From contig JASJOG010000147.1 of NCBI GenBank assembly GCA_030142905.1, positions 659,001 through 723,000 on the forward strand: a stretch of 64,000 bases of DNA, in the 5' to 3' direction. Every line of letters starts with the position of its first letter. Positions within the stretch are counted from its first letter, which is position 1. The notes beneath the pieces are model-generated. The model was not told the origin of the DNA, ran no database searches, and saw only the letters and a program-made list of their open reading frames with translations. Below, one piece after another: positions 33,251-43,149 of the stretch. A program made the translations under genes and the position numbers. The DNA comes from Heliopora coerulea. Its lineage: Eukaryota; Cnidaria; Anthozoa; Scleralcyonacea; Helioporidae.

Positions 33251-34380
33251 ACAGTACTCTTGCTTGGTTGCTCTAACCGAACAAAGTTTCCGTGTGGGTT
33301 CACCAGATTTACCTTACGTGTTGTAAGTTTTGTCATTCTAGGAAAAATATGCGCTGTATGTAATCCTAAGGAACTTGCACTTGGTCGATTGTAGAAAACG
33401 TCAACAGCCGGTAGTTAAGTTCCTTGCAAGTAGCGGTAAGACGAAGTTTAAATTTAAACTTTCGAACCTTCGTTACGAAACTTTCGCGAAAGTTCGAACC
33501 TTTCGTAATAGGCGGCTCAAACTTCCCCAAAGTATTTTTCTGGTTTACAAAATAATAAGTAATATAGCATACACGAGAAAGAGTGTTTTTTTTTTTTTTT
33601 TCGCTTTCTTTTTTTTTTTTTAATCAGGAAACAAAACGCCAGAGGTGAGTTGAAAAACGAGGCAATAGCCGAGTTGTTTTTTGGGTTTTTTTACCAACTT
33701 AGAGGTGTTTGGATATCTGATGAAACACGACTTTCGAATGCATGTTACTACATCTCCAACGAATCCGTATTTACAGAGAAAATCTGGTTTAAAGTGAGGA
33801 TGGCGAGAACCCGAGTTGGGAATCGAGGTGGGATTACAATTCATTTTCGAATTCAGGTTAGGGTTAGCTCCAGACTTGGGTACGAAGCGATCATCTACAT
33901 TTTTAGATAACAAATTTGTTACTTTGTTTTTAGGAATCCTGGTTCGAATCCCTACTCGGGTGACCAACTAACTCGTTTAAAGTTGTCGAAATTCTATGCT
34001 AATTAAGATCACATATCCAAACTACGTCTCGGTACTGATTTCCTGAGTTTGAGATATTTATATAAAGTATCAATCGCACTTCCCCTTGTTTCAAAAATTT
34101 TGGAAGCCTTAAAAATGTTATTTCCATTTCTATTAATACCACGCATGACGACAACGAACAGGAAGTAGTTTAAGTGTCTCGTTTGGGTCTATCAAACTTA
34201 ATCGAAAACGTGTCACATCGATCGGGAAAACGAATCAAAACATTTAAGTGTGTTGCCATGATTAACGGTGTTTACACTTTCTGTGTTTTAAAAAAGGATG
34301 TGGGGCGAAGGTTAAAAACCTTCTGAAGGTTAAAAAATTCTCCGAAAGTTTGAACTTTTTCCCACCATTACTTGCAAGTT
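33251..34380. other. Non-coding interval with repeat pieces
   Basis: A hairpin-rich segment of TTCGAACCTTCG / CGAAAGTTCGAA lies at about 33455-33520. T-runs lie at 33587-33622. A partial copy of family B (GAGGCAATAGCCGAG) lies near 33658. A tRNA B-box-like GGTTCGAATCCC lies near 33943 without a tRNA around it. No gene. Confidence 0.5.
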
Positions 34381-34534
34381 TATTTGTCGAAATTCCGTAT
34401 TTACTTCAATAAACGCCCGTGGCGCTTATTTCAAAGTTGGGTTCAAATTAGGGGAGCGCTTATTTGAAGGGGGCGCTTAATCAAAGATTATCACGACTTA
34501 TGGTTTGTCCATCATAACATAACCTCATAATTTT

Positions 34535-34605
34535 ACTCTGGCTAACGCCTGGCAATTTTACTTTGTGTAACGCTAGACGATTTTAACCATCAAGGGGAGA
34601 CGTCA
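34535..34605. repeat. TAACGCC-GACGATTTTA dispersed repeat, copy 2
   Basis: Two tandem units of about 25 bp: ATTTTACTCTGGCTAACGCC then ATTTTACTTTGTGTAACGC, followed by ATTTTAACCATCAAGGGG. Confidence 0.7.
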
Positions 34606-34776
34606 CGGATCGGGAAGAAGTGCAAGAAGAATAATTAAACAAGATGAAAGTTAATGACCGTTCACTTCAGCATAGTGCCTGCGACATTGACTTCTTTCTC
34701 ATCCTATTCTTCAATGGCGGCGAAGTGCTCATTTTTCTCCTCTTGATCAGACAGTCTTTGCATTTCCTCGAATAGT

Positions 34777-34957
34777 CGGTTCCCCTTATTACGTCAGCTG
34801 AATACAGTTACCAGTATACTTTGCGGCTGTTTTCATTCACGTGCTAACACTGAATTCCCAAAGCGAATGGAAAGATAATTACTTTAATTAACATTACCAA
34901 TAAGATCTCGAAAGGCATTCTGGTTGTTGTGTTCAGCAACTTTATAAGGGGAATCGG
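34777..34957. mobile_element. CGGTTCCCC foldback, copy 1
   Basis: The left arm CGGTTCCCCTTATTACG, TCAGCTGAATAC and the right arm GTGTTCAGCAAC, AAGGGGAATCGG are inverted. The centre (CACTGAATTCCCAAAGCG, AATGGAAAGA) matches the second copy at 43900-44036. Confidence 0.75.
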
Positions 34958-35100
34958 CATTAACGCCCAATGCATTTGTTTGAAATTTGGATTTTTAACA
35001 AGCGGTTGATCGAAGGGGAGAACTTATTTCAAACTTGATATCCAACAAAGGTGCCGAATTGAGGGTGGGCGCTTGGTCGGGGAATGACAGCACTATTTTG

Positions 35101-36003
35101 TTGCATACACTGTCGGTGGCGTAGCTAGGCATAGGTAGGTTGCAACCAATTCCTTGGGATTCATAAGACTGACACGGCGGCATGTTGATTCCACATGTAA
35201 TAGCAATTAATAAGATTCTTTTGCGAAAGTTGAACTAACATGGCCGCCATGACGTCACGTCATAGCAACTAGTCATGCTATGCAAATATAAAATTATGTT
35301 AGGTGTATGGACATCAAACAAAACATATCCATCAGTTAGAATTTTTGCGATAATTTCTAATCGTGCTTGGCATAACCGCAGTGCTAGCTTGACATCAAGC
35401 AAACATCTATCAACTGGTATTTTTATATAATAACCATTGTGCTGGTGGATCTATATGGCTTGATACCCGAGTATCACTGATCATTTTAAATTTGCGTAAC
35501 ATGATCTGCTGCTGTGCTTAGGTAATGTTAAATTTGCATAGTGCATAGCATGACCGCTTGCTATGCTTAGCTTTGCCAGTACACTGTGTAGATTTATTTG
35601 CTGCTAACTCCCCGTCCACACGATCCGTTTTCGTTTGAAAACTGAGCTTTTTCTTTGCGGATTGCCTTCCTGTGCCCTCGTGTCCGGTGAATGCCGTCAC
35701 CAAAATCGGAACTTTTCAAAAACGCTTCCCAAAGTGAAAAGTTTTGAAAACGCCGTTCTCATACGCTCGTGTGTACGGATAAAAGCGGAACTTTTCAAAT
35801 ACACCTACGTCATAGTATGGTATATTCCGTGCGAGATTTAAAATTGCCGACGGACGTATCACTTATGTAGTCTTTTATTGCTTTTGCTTGGGCTTTTTTC
35901 AAGCCTAACAGCGTGTTTTGAGAGAAACCTAGCTTTGCTGGTTGTTGAAACTGAGTACGTAAGGAGGAGGCGTAACATCATCAGGTAACGTTCACTCCCG
36001 TAC
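35101..36003. other. Non-coding interval with a CCGTCCACACG repeat
   Basis: From 35608 to 35790, CCCGTCCACACGATCCG and CGCTCGTGTGTACGGATAAA form imperfect inverted ends around AACTTTTCAAAA-type sequence, probably a MITE. No gene. Confidence 0.5.
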
Positions 36004-36005
36004 TA

Positions 36006-36489
36006 CAGTAGTCCCCCGTCATCTCGAACTTCCTATAGGGAACGGAAAGTAGTTCGAGATAACGGAGGGTCGAGGAATCGTACAATATTTCATTAAAAAA
36101 AAAGAAATACTGTAACTATATATTATCCATGGTGCATTTCTTTTGTTCTGATATAGTGTTAAGCAATGTATGCTATTGTAAGCACTTGCAATGACCATCT
36201 GTGACTATAAGCAGTTCAGTTTATGAAAACGAGCAAAACTTCTGCTAATATTATTTATAATTTTGTTTCACAATCTTCCTCTTTCAGCGAGTCATTTTCA
36301 ATGCTTGTTCGAGATAAACAAGGTCAAATTTTTATAGAGGGAAAAGAAAGATGTTTGAGACAGTGGGAGATTCGAGATATTTGAGTTCGAGATACACGAT
36401 AGTAAATTACTGATAAATATGGATCGAAACCAAGGGAAACCGAAGTCGGTTCGAGGTGGCGAGAAGTTCGAGATATTGGGAGACTATTG
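36006..36489. mobile_element. Pogo-type MITE, 484 bp
   Basis: The ends CAGTAGTCCCCCGTCATCTC and GAGATATTGGGAGACTATTG are inverted copies. TA at 36004-36005 and 36490-36491 is the target duplication. TTCGAGATA motifs recur near both ends. TA duplication plus CAGT-type ends indicate the pogo/Tigger branch of Tc1/mariner. No transposase. Confidence 0.85.
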
Positions 36490-36659
36490 TACAACGACAG
36501 CACCTTCCACGCCAACGAAACTTTTTATTTTTCTGAGGTACTAAAGAAATTAAAGTCTTTAAATTCATATCAACATTCCCTAATAACTAGCGCTTACCAA
36601 CAAGAAACTTCAAAATATCTACGAGTGATCGTCGAGGCGGAAATCGTAACTTTAATATA

Positions 36660-36745
36660 CAGTCGAACCCCTATTAAGCGGACACCTTCGGGACCTCGCT
36701 TAGATGTCCGCTTAAAAGGGGTGTCCGCTTAAAAGGGGTTTTGCA
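36660..36745. repeat. Left terminus and binding-motif array of the Tigger element
   Basis: Terminal inverted repeat followed by GTCCGCTTAAAAGGGG twice in tandem (about 36705-36740). Confidence 0.85.
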
Positions 36746-37038
36746 GAAAACACAACAGGGGGCAATTTTTCGTGTGATTTAAGTATCAAACAGTATATAA
36801 TATAAAGCCTACTAAATGTCCACGTTCAGAATTATTGTAATTAATCACTACTAATATTTGGCGTTTCTTAGTTCAGTAATTTGGAAAAAAATCTATAAAC
36901 GTTTGCTTTTGAGTCTCCCGCGATAGTTTACAATATAAAACATAACAAAGTGTCTAAGCTAAAAATGTTCAATTACTTAGAATTTATTGAGCGTCTCTTA
37001 CAGTCATTTGAAGAAGGAATCAATGTTTGCTTTCGAGG

Positions 37039-38508
37039 CTATCGCAGACGATAGTCTCTCAAAATGTCGGTTACGTTTAACATAGCGTTAGAGAGGTCTT
37101 CATGACCACGGAATTCTGCAAACTCTGCCAGTTGCTCGGCAGTTCTGAGGGCTTCGAATGTAGACGTAATGAATGGTTCGCGAAGATTGCAGTCAAAGTC
37201 ATTGTCTCCGTTGTCGTCATCAACGACCTCGCACATATCTTTCTGCTGTTTGGTTTGTGGCTCGCTGCTCTCGTGTAGTATTTCCTGAATAATCGAGGCT
37301 CTAACATCGTCCCGCCAGGTTGGTACGTCACTGTTGATTAGTTCTTCACAAGTTGTAAGCTCGTCTTCAGCATCCAAAAATTTTTGAGCTGATATATAGT
37401 CTGGCATGTTAAGCATGGTGCATAACTCTTCGAGACTTTGCATCTCTTCACCAGCGAAAGGATCATCGTCCTCATCTGTTGCAACGATTTCCTCTGGGAA
37501 AAGACCAACTTTCAGGAAGCACTTCTTGATGGTCTCCTCGCTTATTTCATCCCAAGCCTTTTTCCCCCATTGTATCGACATGAGTACATGAACAGATTTG
37601 GTTATCTCACTTGCCATCAATTTTCCATCAACTTTGCTGCACACGTACCGCAATAACATGCGCTTTGTCTTTACTTTCCACTGCTTGATAATTCCGGCGT
37701 CTAGTGGTTGGCTCCGAGACGTATTTTTTGGCAAAAACGCGAGCTTGATGTTTTTGAAGTGGTCTGAAGGTAATGGCGGATGACAAGGAGCGTTATCGAT
37801 AAACAGAATAATTTTGCGGTTTTGGCGTTTCATACGTCTGTTGAGCTGATGAACAATCTCTTCGAATATTTCTGATGTCATCCATGCTTTCTTATTGGCA
37901 AAATAATGACAACTGTATGGCCGATTCTTATCTTTCAAGCTCTTAAAGCACCGCGGTTTCACGCTCTTTCCAATAACAATTGGAGGCTCTTTACCGCCGC
38001 CTGCATTCACAAAAAATGCCCACGTCAACCGTTGCTTCGCTTTTTTGCCGCCTCGACATCTTTTTCCTCTTTCAGATAGACTTTTCTCTGGAAGGGCTTT
38101 CCAAAACAAGCCGGTTTCATCCATATTCCAAACGTCTGCAGGTTGATATCCTCTTACTAATTCGCGAGCTCGCTCTGCCCAACTGGTCATAGTTTCCTCG
38201 TTCACGTCTCCTTCCTCACCGGCCACATTCATTTGCGTTATATTGTAACGTTTCTTCCATCTATCCAACCATCTATTCGACGCAGCAAAATTTACAGTGT
38301 TCTCGCCTAGTTTTTGAGCAATAAGGAGAGCCTCCTCCTGAAGCATCGGTCCACTGACAGGTATATTGGAGTTACGGCAAGTAACATACCATTTCCACAG
38401 ACAGTCATTTACATGTAGAAAGTTCTTTAGGCGACCCCTCTTTTTCCCAGGACGACCTTCGTTGCTCTCCCATTCTGCCAAGATTTGTTTTTCTGACTTT
38501 AAAATCAA
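37039..38508 (-). pseudogene. Pogo/Tigger DDE transposase, main part
   Basis: An open frame of about 489 codons. The first helix-turn-helix is completed here (SLILKSEKQILAEW at the start). A CENP-B-type DNA-binding domain follows, about residues 20-90: FLHVNDCLWKWYVTCRN, SGPMLQEEA, ASNRWLDRWKKRY. The catalytic domain carries the acidic triad: WNMDETGLFW, then LFIDNAPCHP, then SQPLDAGIIKQWK. The acidic tail reads EDDDPFAGEE. Transposases of this family cut at the element ends and insert at TA. The upstream frame is separated by a shift at about 38510-38530 in an A-run, so the full protein cannot be made from this copy. Family assignment is firm. Confidence 0.92.
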
Positions 38509-38935
38509 AGATACCTTCGTTTTACCACAGCCAAATTTTTTGTCAATTTTCTGACGCCGAATGTTGGGGTTTTTTTGTGGAATGCGAGAAGCTCAACTCG
38601 TTGCGATAAGTCAAGATACTGGCGTTTGGAGGTGGCCTTAGCCTTAGGTTTAACTGTTTCTGTTTTACGAGCGGACACGTCTCCACGATTTGATCCACAG
38701 GTCGGGTTTTTGACAGGAACTATTTCAAAGCTTCTTGTTTCATCATTTTTTAACCGGAGATTGTCGTTACATTTCATGCAGTTTCCTACACAATACCCTG
38801 CTTTCCAGCCTTCCACTGTTTCGGGTGCGAATACAGCATTTTCCCGACTTATTGCACACTGCCACTTTACATGTTAAGCACGTATAAACTGTATCAGTGC
38901 CACATTGTATACATTTATTTTCCATAGCAGAACAA
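38505..38935 (-). pseudogene. Tigger transposase N-terminal part, frameshifted
   Basis: From an ATG at 38935, a short Cys-rich segment is open: KCIQCGTDTVYTCLTC, then VAVCNKSGKC, a likely zinc-binding fold. A shift near 38835-38850 moves the frame to VEGWKAGYCVGNCMKC, then a basic linker and YLDLSQRVELLAFHKKTP, the first half of the pogo helix-turn-helix. Another shift near 38530 leads into the main frame. An N-terminal Cys-rich segment ahead of the helix-turn-helix is unusual in my experience of pogo transposases. Confidence 0.75.
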
Positions 38936-39345
38936 TCGTAGCCCCTGGCTTCCCTTTAAATGAGTGTTTTGATTTTTGTTTTCGCAAAGGTTTAGCCTAA
39001 TTAGGAAATGGCTTAATGCTGTTGACAGTTACAATATGGCCAAACTTTTGGTAGTTTGAATTGTGGGCTGTTATAATAAAACATACACAATTTTGTATGT
39101 TGTAAAATTTTATGCTCCGAAGCCAGCGAGAACGCAATACCCTTTGGCACTTCATTGCCATGCTTTTAGAAAATAAATTAAGCTAAAAAGATACAACTGT
39201 CCACATTATGTGACATAAATACACCTACGTCGGTGCTTTTAAGAGCTTTGCCAACATCCGGCAATAGCCTCCTCTGCAGGCCTGTCAGCGAGCAATTGTT
39301 TGCAGAAAAAAAGCATTGTCAATAAATGTCGTACGAGTGAAATAA
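38936..39345. promoter_or_regulatory. Divergent spacer between transposase and HIRAN frames
   Basis: About 410 bp between two outward-facing frames. No TATA box or splice signal stands out. By position it should contain both promoters, or the missing 5' end of the HIRAN gene. Confidence 0.35.
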
Positions 39346-39774
39346 TTTGTTCGTGGTTATCACGTTTATTTGGATATATGGAAAGCTAAAATAGATGATG
39401 AACACTGTCTCAAGCGAGAACCAAACAACAAGGACGATAAAAATGCAGTCGCTGTTGTTCGCGAAAGGCAAAAATTAAACTCTTCACAGCCATCCGATGA
39501 AGTCCTGTCGATAAATTCTTCTATTCACCCAAATGAAATGTCGGATAGCAACGAGATTATTGGTCATATCCCTAAGTTGATGGCACTGTGGGTTACAAAA
39601 TTTTTAAAGCGCGCAACAAACTGTGGAACTGTTGCAATCACGGGTAAACATGTCAACAGAGGGGCTGGTTATGGTGTGGAAGTCCCCTGCCAGTACACAT
39701 TTCAAGGAGACGATTTTTCGTGTAACTGGCTAAAGGACAAATTAAAGAACGAAAAATTTGATGTAGAAAATTAG
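39346..39774 (+). CDS. HIRAN-domain protein inside the transposon
   Basis: About 142 codons are open to a stop at 39772. The frame opens GYHVYLDIWKA, then the family signature CLKREPNNKDDKNAVAVV, an insert rich in Ser/Asn, then EIIGHIPKLMALWV, GTVAITGKHVN, and GVEVPCQYTFQGD. This order (RE-PN-D-NA-AV, then a GHIP loop, then the VPC strand) is the HIRAN fold, known in HLTF/Rad5 to hold 3' ends of single-stranded DNA at stalled forks. No helicase or RING part is attached. The frame has no ATG before the domain and an in-frame TAA at 39343, so the start is missing, spliced on, or mutated. It lies between the transposon's inverted repeats, divergent to the transposase. The conserved positions suggest it was under selection in the element's lineage. 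Role in transposition is inference. Confidence 0.75.
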   Translation, partial: FVRGYHVYLDIWKAKIDDEHCLKREPNNKDDKNAVAVVRERQKLNSSQPSDEVLSINSSIHPNEMSDSNEIIGHIPKLMALWVTKFLKRATNCGTVAITGKHVNRGAGYGVEVPCQYTFQGDDFSCNWLKDKLKNEKFDVEN

Positions 39775-39894
39775 TTCATGCATGCTGTATTATGTATCTT
39801 GAATATTACTACGGAACAGTACTGAACATTAAGCAGATATAGATGTGTAAATTACTGAATATTTACTGTTGTTGCTATAAAATATTGGGCCATC

Positions 39895-40094
39895 TGTTGT
39901 CTGTCCGCTTAAAAGGGGTTGATTTGTTCATTGGGACCACCTGTGAGGTGTCCGCTTCCACTAAAGAGAGGTGTCCGCCTAATAGAGGTTATATTATTAG
40001 TATTTTATAAAAGAAACGATTGGGACCTGAGTTTGGTGTCCGTTTAAAAGGGGTGTCCGCTTAAAAGAGATGTCCGCTATTAGGGGTTTGACTG
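39895..40094. repeat. Right terminus and binding-motif array of the Tigger element
   Basis: GTCCGCTTAAAAGGGG-type motifs at about 39902, 39948, 39973, 40038 and 40057, ending in the terminal inverted repeat. The middle copies are diverged (CTTCCACTAAAG, CCTAATAGAGG). Confidence 0.85.
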
Positions 40095-40099
40095 TAAAT

Positions 40100-40610
40100 A
40101 CCAACGCCCAACAAATTGTGCGAAGTATCGCCTTATATAACCATTAACGATTGAATAAAGAAAGATGGCCAGAAGAATTTAGAATAGTTATGGACTAACG
40201 TTTTGACTATGTTTTAAATCCTTCTGGCCTTCTGTTTACTTTACTATCTGAAACTTATTTATATACGGTGACCTTTCAGTTGCCTGATTTTCAAAGGGCT
40301 GTGTTGGATATTTACAAGGAAAAAAATATTGATTATTATGCACTCAATTTACAAACTTTATAACAATATGCTTACAAAGTAAGTAATGCCTTAATTATTA
40401 TATATACAAAATTACAAAATCACAATAGCCGTGTATACTAATTAACTATTTATAACTAGAAAAGGGAAGTGTATATTCCAGTGTGATATCAATGGTACTA
40501 AGATCCTTAAAGTTCGAGTAATCGTTTATATATAGGATATTGTCAATCATTATTTATTCAGTTATTAATGATTGTACATGGCGATACTTCGAACAATTTT
40601 TTTTGGCATT
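40100..40610. mobile_element. Foldback repeat next to the Tigger element
   Basis: CAACAAATTGTGCGAAGTAT (40110-40129) and ATACTTCGAACAATTTTTTT (40581-40600) are inverted copies, with complementarity extending to about 48 bp including ACCATTAAC and ATTAATGATTG. No coding content. Confidence 0.7.
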
Positions 40611-41390
40611 GCTATTTCTATTAAACAAGAAACTTCATCGTAATTTAATTTAGGGGCTGATCTGTAGAGCTGAGGCATGGAAAGTGCGATAAAAAGGAAA
40701 AGGACTAGGCTTAGTCGGACGGAGGTGCAAATGTTGCGATGCCGGTCAGGATTGTCGCCCAAGGACCACAATTTGAATGATCGAGGAACCAAGAAGAGAG
40801 CAGAGGTTTCTGTCATTGGTGGACATGGAGTGGCAGGAACGTTCATGGTAACACAGCAGATACTGCGGAGCCGGGGGACTGGGGAGGCTACAGCTCACCT
40901 TTTCCAAAGTAACGTTGAAATAACTACTTTTCTGAACATTTGTTGTGAAATTTTGCGGGGAAGCATGCAAAAGACTGTATTTGTATCATTAGTCCCCCCA
41001 CTCGAAATTTCCCTCCGCCGTCCCTGTATGGTCATGTAATGAGGTGAGAAGGTGATCACTCTTTGGGGTTGGCGTAGAGGCAACCTGCAGAAGTCGAGCG
41101 GAAGATAGAATAAAAGGTGGCAAAATAGAGTGGAGGAAGATCAGAGAGATTTGGGGATAAACGCGGATAATGCATTCGACAGGGATCGGTGGAGGAAAAC
41201 GGTTTGAGGAAAGGTGGAACCAGTGGCATAACTGATACACTTCTTGTGCAAGAGAACGGGGGTGCTTGAAAGTGTTTATCTAGGTATGACCAAATTTAAC
41301 ACTTTCAATAAAATTTCGAATTTGCTGTTGATATGTTAAACATGCTTCTCTTCATTTTTTAGAAATTAATGTTTCTGATAATGTTATTGA
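40611..41390. other. Non-coding interval
   Basis: The 120-codon open stretch at 40677-41039 has no recognisable motif. Purine-rich with GGAGGAAG-type text. Nothing supported. Confidence 0.4.
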
Positions 41391-41392
41391 TA

Positions 41393-41938
41393 TACCGTAA
41401 ATCCTTTATTAAGCTCCGAGGGTGGCTTATTAATTTCAGGCTCTTTTGAGGGGGGACGTGATAGAGACGTGGGGCTAAATGGAATGAGATTGTTTATTTA
41501 AGAATATTTAATTTTGCCAAACACCTGTAGGCTAGTAGTTGTCTAGATCAAGAATTAGTCGGACATTTGAACTAGAACTGTAGTTCCTATTGTTTAAACT
41601 TTTATCTCGTAAAGTTGTAGTTCAGAATTTTTACCGACGGGAGTGAGGATTCTAGGGGTACGATTTATGGTCCGGAGCTACTATGTCGCTTTCTTGAAAA
41701 ACCGGAAAATTATATCTGTACTACATAAGAAACTAGAGCTAGCGCATGTGAACTTGTCCCCGGATTGGTACGGTAAAAATACACTAATAATACTGTATGT
41801 TGTTTATTATTTTGGTTGAGTGAAGAGTGGAAAGGGGGGACTTAAAAGAGAGGGGGGTGTTTGATAAATTTCTTGCTTCAAAAGGGGGCCTTATTAGAGA
41901 GAAGAGTTTGTTTAAATAGAGAATTTATCGTATAGGAA
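41393..41938. repeat. ACCGTAAATCC interspersed element
   Basis: ATACCGTAAATCCTTTATTA with GGTGGCTTATTAA near 41393-41440 and GGGGGCCTTATTAGAGAG, AGAATTTATCGTATAGG near 41885-41938 are imperfect inverted ends. Similar in style to 34385-35100. Confidence 0.45.
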
Positions 41939-42014
41939 TGGGATAGTCAATCTTATCAGTGCACACATTTTTTCAGGCTTCATATTATACATATTTCTGC
42001 AAGAGTTATACTAT

Positions 42015-42230
42015 CTTCAGTACAAGTGATTATGAATATTTACAAGTGTTATTTATATGCTAACTTAATTAGCACATAATATATGCTAATTAAGTTAGCA
42101 TATAACCTAGCATATACATTATAGCTCATAATAACACGTATTATTATTTATAACTCTTGTTATAAATAACACTGGTAAATATCCATACTCACTTGTACTG
42201 AAGATGGCATAGGTAATGCTGAAACATGTA
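42015..42230. mobile_element. Foldback with central palindrome and hammerhead-like core
   Basis: TACAAGTGATTATGAATATT, AAGTGTTATTTAT (42020-42056) faces ATAAATAACACTGGTAAAT, ACTCACTTGTA. The centre is a palindrome, ATGCTAACTTAATTAGCA with TGCTAATTAAGTTAGCAT. The right arm then gives CUGAAGA (42198-42204), pairing blocks GCAU and AUGC, then GAAAC (42221-42225). Confidence 0.75.
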
Positions 42231-42345
42231 TACTATTAAAAAGTTTGTCATTTACTTGAAGTTTATTCAAACTTAATCCTCAGGAAACAGTTTCCTTAAT
42301 ACTTTGTTGTCTTTGACCGGTAAAACCATCTACTAAGCTTAGCAT

Positions 42346-42396
42346 GAGCAAAACAAACAAACAAACAAACAAACAAAAAAACAAACAACAACAACA
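42346..42396. repeat. CAAA / CAA microsatellite
   Basis: About eight AAAC units followed by CAA units. Confidence 0.95.
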
Positions 42397-43149
42397 ACTG
42401 GTAAAGGGTTGATGTAACATTAATCCTTCTTCGACATTTTAACACTGCATTTGTCATCTTTGACAAATTACGTCCTTTCTTCAAAATTTATTTGTTAACG
42501 AACGCGAACATGGCGGTTACCACGTCAAATGCATGCTTTCTATATTTGTTAAATTTAAGTCTATGGGGTCACCTCGACATTAATTATGAAGTTGGTACTA
42601 CGAAATCATAGTTTGTCCACTTCGTATGACTTTTTGGCAATCCTAGGTCTCTGTCGTTAACAGCACAGCGGAACGTGTGTGGGCTGGAAATTGCCCTAAG
42701 TGCCACCAAATTAATCCACCAAGTTGCTCGCAATTCTGACTTGAAATTATTGCTATACCGTTGATCTGCATAAAAATTACGTGATCTCTCATCAGCAATG
42801 TTGCAATGCCTATTGTCGCTGAGCTATCAGAGCTGTAGGCGAGACAAGGTAGAATTTTGTAAGGGTATTAGAAAAAAAGGTTGTTACATGCTCTTATGAA
42901 TATCGAAATGTATGTTGTATAAATGATTATGTTTAATTTTTGTTCCTTGCATTTTAAAGAGTTGGAAAGGGCTTAAATGGCCACCGAGTGTTATTGCTTA
43001 TGTTCAGTTGTAAAGGAGAGAGGCGGTTGGACTTGAGCTTGCCAAAAATCTTAACATACTCACTATCTCAAAAAATCATTCATCAGATTTCCCAGGACAT
43101 TTCGCCTAAAAATTGCCTTTGTTTCTCCGAGAGATAATGTTCCCCGTGG
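42397..43149. other. Non-coding interval
   Basis: No gene or repeat that I can support. Confidence 0.4.

Larger units (their letters stand above)
34385..35100. repeat. GCGCTTATTT repeat element with nested insertions
   Basis: CGTATTTACTTCAATAAACG, CGCTTATTTCAAA, GCGCTTATTTGAAGGGGGCG at 34397-34475, and GGGCGCTTGGTCGGGG near 35065, look like the two sides of one interspersed element. Inside are a TAACGCC repeat (34535-34605) and a foldback (34777-34957). Confidence 0.45.
36660..40094. mobile_element. Pogo/Tigger transposon carrying a HIRAN frame, 3.4 kb
   Basis: The termini CAGTCGAACCCCTATTAAGC and its partner ending CTATTAGGGGTTTGACTG are inverted, each flanked by TA (36658-36659, 40095-40096). 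Subterminal GTCCGCTTAAAAGGGG motifs are repeated at both ends (two or three on the left, about five on the right) and are likely transposase binding sites. It encodes a DDE transposase (minus strand, 38935-37039, two frameshifts) and a HIRAN-domain frame (plus strand, 39346-39774). The two run divergently from a shared 0.4 kb spacer. The element is complete in outline but the transposase is broken. Confidence 0.9.

Noticed and set aside
33943..33970. tRNA B-box-like GGTTCGAATCCC
   Set aside because: No A box at the right distance and no cloverleaf; also rejected for the similar site near 18357.
40677..41039. 120-codon plus-strand frame
   Set aside because: No recognisable domain; neighbouring sequence is repeat-like.
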